A stretch of 64,000 bases of DNA, from positions 155,409,532 through 155,473,531 of the forward strand of contig CM066041.1 of NCBI GenBank assembly GCA_033557465.1, read 5' to 3'. Each line of letters begins with the position of its first letter. Positions within the stretch are counted from its first letter, which is position 1. A program made the translations under genes and the position numbers. The stretch is from Ichthyophis bannanicus (Eukaryota; Chordata; Amphibia; Gymnophiona; Ichthyophiidae). This document shows, piece after piece, positions 44,411 through 53,320 of this stretch. The notes under the pieces are model-generated. The model was not told the origin of the DNA, searched no databases, and was given only the letters and a program-made list of their open reading frames with translations.

Positions 44411-45689
44411 ATTGTCTTCATTAGAAAGCTGTCAGGGTGGCTCAGGTCACAGGTGGCACCGTCTGCACAATCTTTATTTTTGCTTTTAATTTTAAAAAAT
44501 CATAACCTGCACAATACGCAGTAGGAATGTGCATAGGAAAAACATTTGTTTAGTCTTTCATGATTTTCAAAAATTAATTTTGTTTCTTTTTATAAATTCA
44601 TGTCAATAAAAAGGTTTTAACATGTTCAAATTGATTTTACTTGTGATAAATCAGAGATTAACATATATTAAATTGATTTTCTACATGCTAAATGTTTTTA
44701 AAGTGAACTCACAAATGTGCAGTTTGGAGTGGGATACAGTCAACATACCTAATTTAAAACAAACATATATCCTTTATTCTTTGCAGCAGTGATGCTTTTT
44801 CTTCAGGGAAGAGATTCATTCTACCTCCTATGGAATGAAGTATGCATGAACGCTGAATCCCATCCATGGGTATGATCATTCTGTGATCAATGGACTTCCC
44901 CTCCTCTTTGGAATCTATCAAACCTGCTACTATCAACCTGCTTGTACCCTACACTCCAAGGCATATACAGTATATGTAAAGTGGCATTTTAGAAGGGATG
45001 TTTAGCAAAAATCTGGGATATCCAAAGCAGAATATCGTAAAACAGGGGGACTGGTAGCCATGCCTTCTGAAATGGCTCTGTCTCCACCCTGAAAAATGAA
45101 TGTCCTAGTAACTGGTTCTGGAGATAGGCCCTGTGCAGATAAAGCTGGATTCATGCATGGGTGTAGGCTATTTTAAAAATGTAGATGCCCCCCAAAGTGC
45201 ACACCCACAGAGCCAGGTACTTTGATGCCCCATCCTGGTTAGGATCAGAAGCGGGAAGCGTCTATGTTATGAGACTATCATATCCTGCCTTGCCATTCAG
45301 ATACTCAGATGTGTGACTGTGGCCAGTAATTTATTTGGAATATTGTTTTATGGGCAGGTTTCGTTGACCAGGAAATACTAATCATTGCAATGTAAGCACA
45401 TTTTGCTCTTCCCCATGCAAGCATTACAGCCATGAAACGGGTAGTTTTTTGCACCCCTGAAGGTTGTAGACCACTCCCAACTGGAAGGCCATCTGACTAT
45501 GAACTCTAGAGAGCTGGGAGAATACTGAGAAAGCAGGATCTTCTGAAGAGGCCTGATTAAAGCTTACACCAATGGCTGCAGGTCTATTGTCACTATCATC
45601 AAGCCAAGAAGTTGGAGAACCCAACTCTGGGGAGCCTGCTCAGAATGGGAGGCTGCCAACCAGGTCATCAACTTATTCAGCCTTCTTGC
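44411..45689. other. No identifiable gene
   Basis: I see no motif-bearing open frame or recognisable repeat in this stretch. Confidence 0.5.
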
Positions 45690-46341
45690 AGGAAGACTGT
45701 GCCCAACCTAGCAATAAAGATGCTACCAGGCATTCCAGAGAATGGGAAGACCCCATGACTTTCAAGGCCATCCATAAATGCACGTCCACCTCCCTCTCTG
45801 ACTTAGTCCAGATAACCCCCCCAACAGGATGAGGAGGTCAGCTGCTACTAACACTCTCATCCTTCCCAAAGCAATCATTAAATGCTCCAAGACTACGAGC
45901 AACCGTGCCTTTGCTCTCTACGCACCCTCCTGCTGGAATGCTCTCCCACCTGACATCCGCGCCATCAACAACCTTCTTCAATTTAGGAAAGCGTTGAAAC
46001 GTCACCTATTTACCCAGTACTTCTCCATCTCAAATGACAGCTCTCAGCCACCTTCACTCATGTCCACTCTCTCCACACGAGCCCCATACCCACGACACCA
46101 CTGCCTTCCAAACCCACCTCTATTTAATCTACAGTATGTCATTGCCGTATCAATTGTACTTACCAACGAGATAGGTGTAAAAGCCTGCATACTAAATTGT
46201 AAATAGTTGTTACCTGTTATCCATGTTTATTACCCTGTTTATTGTAAGTGCATTGAACTGCCCTCTTTGTACAAATACGTTTTCCTGTAAACCGCACTGA
46301 TAATAAATAATGCAGTATAGAAAAGCAAATAAATAAATAAA
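45690..46341 (+). mobile_element. L2-like LINE 3' end
   Basis: The translation shows FKAIHKCTSTSLSDLVQITPP near 45760, then ALYAPSCWNALPPDIRAINN near 45915 and RKALKRHLF near 45990, the C-terminal pattern of L2-group RT proteins. The 3' end has GTAAACCGCACTGATAA and AAATAAATAAATAAATG. It is 5' truncated. Confidence 0.75.
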
Positions 46342-46379
46342 TGTGGCTCTTCCTTAATAAAGCACCCAACCAAGATTTT

Positions 46380-47690
46380 CTAGAAACAGCACCACTAGGG
46401 CTGAACCCCATCGCTTTGAACTGTGACTTGGGTACACACATCTCCCCTGGCACCTAAACATGGAGGCTACCACCATCATCACTCTTGAAAATGCCCTTGA
46501 TGCAGTGGAGAGGCCAAAGGGGAGAGTGGCGAATTGAAATGAGCCAGGAACAGCGAAACAAAGACAGCAAATCCTCCCAAATAAGGACCTGAAGTAAGCC
46601 TCATCCTAGATGAAAGGCGCAAGGAACTCTCTGTGGTATACCACTTGAAACACTAACCAATGTGACTCCCACAGAAGTGAAAAGATGAGCAGGTGAGTGT
46701 TGATTCACTTGAGGATGAGGATCTGCCGAAAAAGCCTTCTTTCTAGGCAGCACAAAGAAATGGAACATCTACCCTTGTCCCGGTCGGCAGGGGGAAATTA
46801 GGGCCACTTCCCATAGATGGAGGAGTCTGTCCAGAGTACATTGAACTGCTGTTCTGTTGGTCACAAAGCCACAAGGAGAGACAAAGGAGCATGGAAGTGA
46901 CTCTTGCATTCCAAAACATGGCTACATGGAATGGCGACTATTATTCTGCAATCCTCTGTGACCAGGTACCACTCGCAGAATGGGCCTTCTGGCTGTAATC
47001 GCACTGGCTTGGAGGCGGCACTTAAGGAGATATTAAAGCCCCGGGACTTTCGCGGTCCACGAAAGACCTGAAACAGAGACCAGAACACAGATTGTAGAAA
47101 GGAAGGCTTGCAGGTGCGATAACAACGAGAGTCCAAATAGCACAAACGAGGAACATGGGTGTACACTAACTGGAAAATGTGCCCATATGCCTCCTAGACC
47201 CCCTTCCGCTTGTTTGTTTTTTGTTTCCTACTTTTTTCCTTCTGGGCCTATCCTGCAGGAGGCGAAGAGGCATGGACTCACCCAAGTCCTTAACCAACTT
47301 ATCAAAGTCTGCTCAAACAAGAGTCTCATTTAAGGGACAGCTAAAACAATCAGGACATGAAGGACAAAACCACCACTCAAGAGCGGAACCATAACCAATG
47401 TAACGCCACAGTCGACAAAACAATGTGTTCAGCCATCCCACAAATGAGATCATATATAGTTTCTGACAAGAAAGGCTGTAGCCAACTCCAAGAAGGATAT
47501 AATGTTCTCTACATAAGGGACTGAAACCACTGGAGCAGATCCCAAGACATCAGTCCTGCACACACAGACATCTGAAGGATGACAGCAGAGGCTGAAAATT
47601 GACTCCTCAAGATAGTGTCCATCTTGCGATCCTGAGGTCCTTCATGGGCATTCCGCCCTCCACCAGAATAGCAACCCAATTTGCACCTGC
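46380..47690 (-). pseudogene. Degenerate DIRS-type RT relic
   Basis: Near 46610-46440 the minus strand reads FAVPGSFQFATLPFGLSTAS then RVMMVVASMF, which matches the DIRS RT block (FAV..HFQ.RALPFGL..AP..FTKVMVVVAA) seen in DIRS-2 and DIRS-4. Upstream sequence to about 47690 gives weak gag-like patterns only. Stops and shifts are frequent. It is older than the other DIRS copies. Confidence 0.55.
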
Positions 47691-47956
47691 CAATTTTCAG
47701 GTACCATAGATGATTTTAATGATAGGTTACAAATTACTAATAGTTATGAATTTCATCTTTGAGTTCTTTCACTCTAATTTGTTAACTTGTTCTGCTTCAC
47801 CTTCCAGGTTCACTAAAATTTATTACAGCTCTTCTGATTCATCACCATTAAATTCCTTTTCTGGTATGGGTGGCTACCTCACATATTCCTTGGTAAAGAC
47901 CAAAGCAAAGAATTTATTTAGTCTCTTGGTGATGGCTTTTTTCTCCCCTGATCAGC
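47690..47956 (-). repeat. CR1 RT fragment
   Basis: The nucleotide sequence resembles 60070-60370 of CR1-B: GATGATTTTAATGA, ATTACTAATAG, TCAGTTCTTTCA-like, and AAAGACC(A/G)AAGCAAAGAATT. It is a short, diverged internal fragment with no usable frame. Confidence 0.65.
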
Positions 47957-48400
47957 ACAGGGCTTTGCGGCTCATGCACATGCTGTACATCCAATGTTCA
48001 CCATGCACATGAGCTTCAAAGCCTTCTGCAGTTCCAACTTCCTGTCCAAGAGAACTGATCGATGATGGCTGGGGGAGGTGGGGGGGCAAGGGTAACGAGG
48101 GAGAGGGAGATCGGGGGTGGGGCAAAGAGAGAAACAGAGATTGGGTGATGGCTACGGGGGAGGTGTGGTCACTGCGCCGACCGTGCTGGTGATGGGAAGG
48201 GGAAGGTGATGCTGCCGCAACAGACCTGTATGGCACCTCTGTCCCCACTACTGGAATCGGGGATAGGAGGTTGCCAAAGTGGTATGAGTTGGGGGACAGA
48301 GCCCTGAAATTGGGGAGAATCCATGATAATTGGGGGATGTCTGGTAACTCTATACAAGACAACCCTTCTAAACAGCCTCTTCACATGTGTGTACGTCTGG
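47957..48400. other. No identifiable gene
   Basis: This stretch includes a purine-rich G/A tract near 48065-48145. No motifs were recognised. Confidence 0.5.
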
Positions 48401-48993
48401 TTTGGGTGGCTACCTCATTGGCTTCCAATATATACGACAGTAAGATATAAAGCACTACTAACCACCTTCAATCAAGATGATCCACTATTCATCAGCACTT
48501 AGTAATCAATCTCTCATTTAGAAAGATCACAGCTCCAGGACAAGAACAGCATTGCAACACTTAAGTGTGCCCAAATGCATAACCAAATGCAACCAATCCA
48601 CATCCTTCCAAGCATTCTCCTATTTTGCACCTCACCTATGGAACTCTCTATTCCTGGAACTGCAACTCGCAGATTCCCTCATAGAATTCAAAATTCTTCA
48701 CCAATACTGTGGAATTTTATACTAGAGTCATTCCTGTTCTCTGAGTTCTTTGGATCAAAAACTGACCAAACTTGTATTGACCCAGCATAAGTTGAAAACT
48801 CAAACTAATTTACTTGCCAAAACTTCAATATATAAAGTTTCTATACCCAGAACACAATGTCATAATATGTTTAACTTAAGTTCAATGTTCATGACTGAAC
48901 TACTATTGTTTTATGTATATTGTATTTGTTCTTTGTAAACCGCTTTGCTTGATTGGATAAGGCAGTAAAACACTCAAATAAATAAAATAAAGC
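48401..48993 (+). repeat. L2-like LINE 3' end, degraded
   Basis: A short CTATGGAACTCTCTATTCCT segment near 48639 corresponds to the WNSL region of L2 proteins. The end GTAAACCGCTTTGCTTGATT is followed by an AAATAAATAAAATAAA tail at about 48965-48993. Confidence 0.6.
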
Positions 48994-49099
48994 GCTCACA
49001 CCTCTTTAAAGACCACTTTGGCACTGTCACCTAACTACAACAATGCTATAATCCTCAGCCCACTTTCCGCAACCAAACAGCTTGAACAGATGAACAGAA

Positions 49100-49360
49100 G
49101 GCGGCAATATGCTCTCACACTTTCAACCCCCTTCATAAATAGCCTTAAATATTATTCTTCCAAAGTCCCATGATTGTATATAATTATACCGAATATTCAT
49201 CCTCTCTTCAATCCCCTCCTATTTACACTACATGTTAATACTATATTAGTAATGTTATATTGTTAAACTTCATGTTCTATGTAAAAATTACACATTTTGT
49301 TCCATGTAAACCGCTTTGACTGGCAGATGAAGCAATAGAGAGGAACTGCTAAATAAATAC
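49100..49360 (+). repeat. L2-like LINE 3' tail
   Basis: Only the terminal part is recognisable: CCATGTAAACCGCTTTGACT, then AACTGCTAAATAAATA. It is a separate insertion from the copy ending at 48993. Confidence 0.55.
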
Positions 49361-50466
49361 TTCCATCCGCATATCAGGTGGGCTATTCTAAACCTAGTTC
49401 CTTAGATGAAACACGTTTACCCAAGGAAATGCTTTTTAAAATTACCCTCGTAATGCAACAGCCCCATTAGTAAGGACATTAATGCTTTCTGCTGTGCTAT
49501 TTTTTCAAATCTGTGGTCCATCACAGTCAAATCATTTTCTGAATATGGCTTGTCTCATTTCCTCCCTTCACTACTACTCTGACCACTCTCCTCAAATAAA
49601 CAAAACTATACATATAAACAGGGGTGGTCCAAAGGTGATGTGGGACCATGTTTGGACACTTATTGCATGGCCTCATTTGCATGGATATTTACATATCCAT
49701 TGGGCCTCATATGCCTAAATTTAATGTCTTTTAAAATGTATATGTTGCCCATCTAAAATTCTAGGTGGCTTCCAAACATACATGCAAAATTTATTAAAAC
49801 AAATGTTACAATAAAATAAGCATAGTAACAATCATGAATCAAAATTAACTTAAAATCACTTTCACTCACCTACAACCCCCCCCCCCCAACCATTACAAAA
49901 ATCTGCATACCAGATTTAGTCAGTGCTATGACCAACTTATTGATGAGGAAAGATAAATTGAGAAACTAACCCTGGTAGCTATGAATTCAAGATCATAGTG
50001 CCCGGGCTGGATTGGATTATGCTAGTGCTGTAAAAACCCAGCATCTCACCTGCCCCTTTGCTCTCTCCATGTCAAGCATCTGCCTGCCACCCTAATCAGC
50101 CTTTCTGCTCCCACTATCCACCCTTTGTATCTCTGGCCTTCCTTTCCATACCCCTGACCCAGCATATCCCCTCTGCCACCCTACTCCCCCCCTCCTGTAT
50201 CTGCCCCCAAGCCACCATATCCTCTTTCTTTCCCCCATCTCCAATCCAGCACTTCCTTCTCCCTTCCCCCCATCCCCTGGGCCCAGCACATCGATCATGT
50301 ATCTTTCCTTAAGTACCCACTCCCGGTTCAGCATCTTTCTTCAATCTCTCTTGCCTCCGTTAACACTTTTGAAGATCTATGGCCTGTGGCAGCGACAAAG
50401 AAGACAAGCTCAACATAAATGTGTGGGCTCTTTCACCAGTGTTGCTGCAAGTTCTACTGGTTCCGC
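49361..50466. other. No identifiable gene
   Basis: This stretch contains a C run near 49877-49887 and a pyrimidine-rich tract at 50080-50300. No motifs were found. Confidence 0.5.
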
Positions 50467-50576
50467 CCCCTTTGCAGGGCCGGATTTACCTATACGCCAA
50501 CTACACCGTGGCGTAGGGCCCACAGCTGACAAGGGCCCACAAAAACTGAAAAAATTGTTAGCGTTCTTAAAATTAA

Positions 50577-50732
50577 ATTTAAAAAAAAAACGCTGGCTGC
50601 TGCCGCAGCAGCATGGACTGTCCCGCGGGGCCCCCTCTGCTGCCACGGCAGCACGGAGTGTCCCACGGGGCCCCCCTCTGCCCAGCTGAATCCGTCCCTC
50701 CCTCCGTGCCGGCTTTGAGAGGCAAGTGGCGA
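50577..50732 (+). repeat. Left long inverted arm of the hAT element
   Basis: This arm matches the reverse complement of about 51320-51478 closely. It contains two tandem copies of a roughly 39-bp GC-rich unit (CAGCATGGACTGTCCCGCGG... and CAGCACGGAGTGTCCCACGG...), preceded by an A-rich AAATTTAAAAAAAAAACGCTGG. The arm pair could fold into a stem enclosing the candidate exon. Confidence 0.85.
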
Positions 50733-50901
50733 TGTCACGGCGATCAGCGAATCAGCTTCTTGCAACCCGCCGGTGACGTCTCAGCGCTCCGCCAATCAGC
50801 TTCCCGCGTCCCTCTCTGCTTTTCCGGTTCAACCATTGCTAGGGAACTGCTTCCCACGCCGCTGCCTAGGCGCCCTGGAGACGGAGCGGCGCAGCCCGAG
50901 C
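50733..50901 (+). promoter_or_regulatory. CpG-rich promoter-like segment
   Basis: The segment directly upstream of the candidate start codon is rich in CpG and has a CCAAT box in GCCAATCAG near 50790, a related CGAATCAGC near 50747, a GGTGACGTC CRE-like half near 50771, and a TTTCCGGTT ETS-like site near 50820. No TATA box is evident. This composition is typical of vertebrate CpG-island promoters; activity is inference. Confidence 0.55.
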
Positions 50902-51054
50902 ATGGAGGAGAAGGTGGTGGCCGGGGTCAAGGTTTTCCCCCCATTCTTGTACTTCACCGACATGGTGTTCTGGGCCGTGTACCGCCAGACCGTTACCGTG
51001 AGGAACATTAGCAGCTCCAGCAAGAAAGTCGCTTTCTACGGCCCCCAAAGCCAG
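50902..51054 (+). CDS. Candidate captured first exon, ASH/MSP-like N-terminus
   Basis: The ATG at 50902 sits in a strong Kozak context (A at -3, G at +4). It opens 51 codons, in part VKVFPPFLYFTDMVFWAV, YRQTVTVRN and KKVAFYGPQS. The Pro-Pro-x-Leu-x-Phe start, an aromatic/Asp turn and the TVTVRNxS strand match the first strands of ASH (MSP-like) beta-sandwich domains found in centrosomal and axonemal proteins such as HYDIN and its relatives. The exon likely ends at CAG|GTGGTG (51054/51055) or three bases later at GTG|GTGAGA. I do not recognise the exact gene. No further exon is visible in the window, so a whole protein is not encoded. It lies wholly inside the hAT element. Confidence 0.5.
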
Positions 51055-51193
51055 GTGGTGAGAGACGCGATAGCGGGGGGTGGGGCCGAGGCCTCCCCAT
51101 GGCAACAAGGCACTGCGCGCCCCCAGCCTCCCTCTCTGAAGAGCGGCTGGAAACATCCACGACTGTCAAGTGACGGGCGGGCACGTGTGGCAT

Positions 51194-51325
51194 TGAGAGG
51201 CGCGAAGGGAGAGTGTCTCTCCCTCGCGTCACTGTTAAGCCCGCAGGGGCTGATGGGAAATTTCCCATCAGCCCCTGCGGGCTTAACAGAGACGCGAGGG
51301 AGACACTCTCCCTTCGCGCCTCTCA
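51194..51325. repeat. Near-perfect 132-bp palindrome
   Basis: Two arms of about 66 bp meet with no spacer at GGGAAATTTCCC (centre 51260/51261). The arms run outward through CATCAGCCCCTGCGGGCTTA and GACGCGAGGGAGA to CGCGCCTCTCA. There is one 2-bp length difference and very few substitutions. It can extrude as a cruciform or transcribe as a hairpin. Confidence 0.92.
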
Positions 51326-51478
51326 AAGCCGACACGGAGGGAGGGAGGGAAGGACGGATTCAGCCGGGCAGAGGGGGCCCCGCGGGACAGTCCATGCTGC
51401 CGCGGCAGCAGAGGGGGCCCCGCGGGACAGTCCATGCTGCCGCGGCAGCAGCCAGCGTTTTTTTTTTAAATTTAATTT
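51320..51478 (-). repeat. Right long inverted arm of the hAT element
   Basis: Reverse complement partner of 50577-50732, again with two tandem units of about 39 bp (GCAGAGGGGGCCCCGCGGGA...). It ends in CCAGCGTTTTTTTTTTAAATT. Confidence 0.85.
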
Positions 51479-51893
51479 TACTTGAGCCGATGGGGGGGGC
51501 TGGGACTGGAAATGGGCTGGGGGGGTTAAGACTGGAGGTGGACTGACACGAAGAAACCAGAAGAAAGTGGCTGGAGCAATTGCAGCTGAAAAAAATGCAC
51601 AAAAGGTAGAAAAATCTCTTTATTTTGAATTTATTAATTGGAATATGTCAGCTCTGGTAAATGTGCATCATTAACGTCTGCGTTTTGTTTAGTACAAGAG
51701 CAAATTATTGTATAGTTTTATTTCTACAGTGTTGTACATTCCAAGTTTGGCTTTTAGGATTCCCAGTTTAATTATGACGTCAGGGCCAACAGCACGCAGC
51801 TGATCCGGCATGCTCGTTTTTATCTTTTCTGGGGGCCCACAATTTTTGTTGGCGTAGGGCCTCACTCAAGGTAATTCCGGCCCTGCCCCTTTG

Positions 51894-52534
51894 ACTTACA
51901 CTTCCCTGTTGTTGAGGGGGCGGGGCCGGTAGAGCTTGCAGTAACGCTGATGCAGAGAAAAGCCCTGCACCTCTGTTGAACTATTTTTCTTTGCCACTGC
52001 CACAGGTGACAGATCTCCAAAAGCAACAGTGGCAAATCAAAACTTTCATGGAGGTGATCTAAGAGTGACTGTGCTGCCTGCTTGGTTGAAGGAGGTCTGA
52101 TTGGGATCTCTTATTCTGGGTGCCTATGGCAGCAATTGGAGGGAGCAGGGATAGTTCCAATTTTTTTCAGGTATGCGGGTGCGTAGTGCTTGCAGTGGAG
52201 TGGGCCAATGTGCGGGCAACATGCCCAAACATACCTAGGGTCAGCCCTGCATAAAGATACTGGCTGTTTATTGAATCACAGTTCTGGAAGGATCATAAGT
52301 GAAATGTGGAGAAAATCTAACTTACCCCAAGTACCTCTGGTTCTCCTTTATTGAATCTCTGCAGAAACCCCGGGGTCTGATCTGTCTCTGGACTATTCAA
52401 GCACGTCTCCTCAGAAACCTTGCTTACTCTTGGATCAGATGTCATGGTTATCCAGAAACTGTAAATGTTCTAAATATAAAACACAATCAATATTAATTCA
52501 AACTAAATCATTGTAGTCCAACTAAAACCTTTGA
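51894..52534. other. No identifiable gene
   Basis: Flank of the hAT element. I see no conserved motif or repeat here. Confidence 0.5.
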
Positions 52535-52804
52535 TTAAAAGTAGTTATTCACCTGTAATAGGTGTTCTCCGGGGACAGCAGGAATCAGTCCTCACATAAG
52601 GGTGATATAGGCACCGATGTAGCCAACATGGTAACCTCTCCCCAACTTTCAAGGAAAGCCTTTGGGAGATGTACCACGCATGTATGGTCCCCTTCCTGCC
52701 TAAGGGTGCCATCTTGCCTCAGTATGATATCATAGCACAAGACGTCAAAAAGAAAAAGCAACTCCACGGGGAGGAAGGGAGGTAGGGTTGTGAGGACTGA
52801 TTCC

Positions 52805-52884
52805 TGTTGTCCCTGGAGAAAACCTGTTACAGGTGAATAACTACGCTTTCTCCAGGAACAAGCAGGAAATCAGTCCTCACATAT
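52805..52884 (-). promoter_or_regulatory. DIRS-5 internal complementary region
   Basis: The segment GAGAAAACCTGTTACAGGTG, AATAACTACGC, TTTCTCCAGGAACAAGCAGG joins sequence complementary to the two ends, as in the other three copies of this family. Confidence 0.76.
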
Positions 52885-52929
52885 GGGACTTCCTAGCTAC
52901 AGGCTACAGAAAAGTCTGTAAAAAGCCAT

Positions 52930-53222
52930 AGGTGACCATGTCATGGCACAGTGTCCGGGCCATGGTGGCCTCTGTGGCAAACTTTCTTTCCATCCTTGTG
53001 TCAGAGATATGTCGGACCACCATCTGGTCCTCAGTCCACACTTTCCCAGCTCATTACTGCCTGGAGAGGGAGTCCCACTGGGACAGTGCCTTCGACCAGG
53101 CAGTACGCCATCATTTGTTGTTTGGGGTATAAGGCAACTCCTACCTGACGGCCCTTCAGTATGTTCAGACTACTGGAGTACTAGTGCCTCGCTGGACACC
53201 CGGGCTCAGGGGTCTGTTGTCT
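52930..53222 (+). pseudogene. DIRS-5 recombinase C-terminus, inverted
   Basis: The plus-strand frame reads SWHSVRAMVASVANFLS (His/Arg motif), CRTTIWSSVHTFPAHYCLE (candidate catalytic Tyr) and ends AVRHHLLFGV with a stop at 53129-53131. The rest of this recombinase lies on the opposite strand from 53321. The tail sequence to 53222 parallels the 3' flank of the DIRS-1 recombinase. Confidence 0.82.
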
Positions 53223-53233
53223 CTTGAGAAGCA

Positions 53234-53320
53234 AGAGGTTGCTGTCCTCTAGTGGGATTTGAACCCCTGACCTTCCGGCCTGAAGTACCTTGCCCCAACC
53301 ACTAGACCACTCCTCCACTC
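53234..53320 (-). repeat. SINE head fragment
   Basis: This is only the tRNA-like half of the SINE family: minus-strand GGAGTGGTCTAGTGGTTGGG and GGTCAGGGGTTCAAATCCC. It lacks the 3' tail. It lies exactly between the two oppositely oriented recombinase pieces of DIRS-5. Confidence 0.85.

Larger units (their letters stand above)
50475..51885 (+). mobile_element. hAT-type element carrying a host-like first exon
   Basis: The ends are inverted: CAGGGCCGGATTTACCT at 50475 and AGGTAATTCCGGCCCTG ending at 51885, differing at one position. The flanking octamers CCCCTTTG at 50467-50474 and 51886-51893 are identical, the 8-bp duplication of hAT elements. The 1411-bp interior holds inverted arms (about 50577-50732 and 51320-51478), a CpG-rich segment with a candidate exon, and a long palindrome (51194-51325). 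No hAT transposase domain is visible, so it is non-autonomous. Strand is given for the candidate exon. Confidence 0.86.

Noticed and set aside
51058..51546. Continuation of the candidate exon frame to 51546
   Set aside because: Beyond 51057 the frame runs through an intron-like GC-rich stretch, the palindrome and the inverted arm, with low-complexity residues; a donor at 51055 or 51058 explains the end better.
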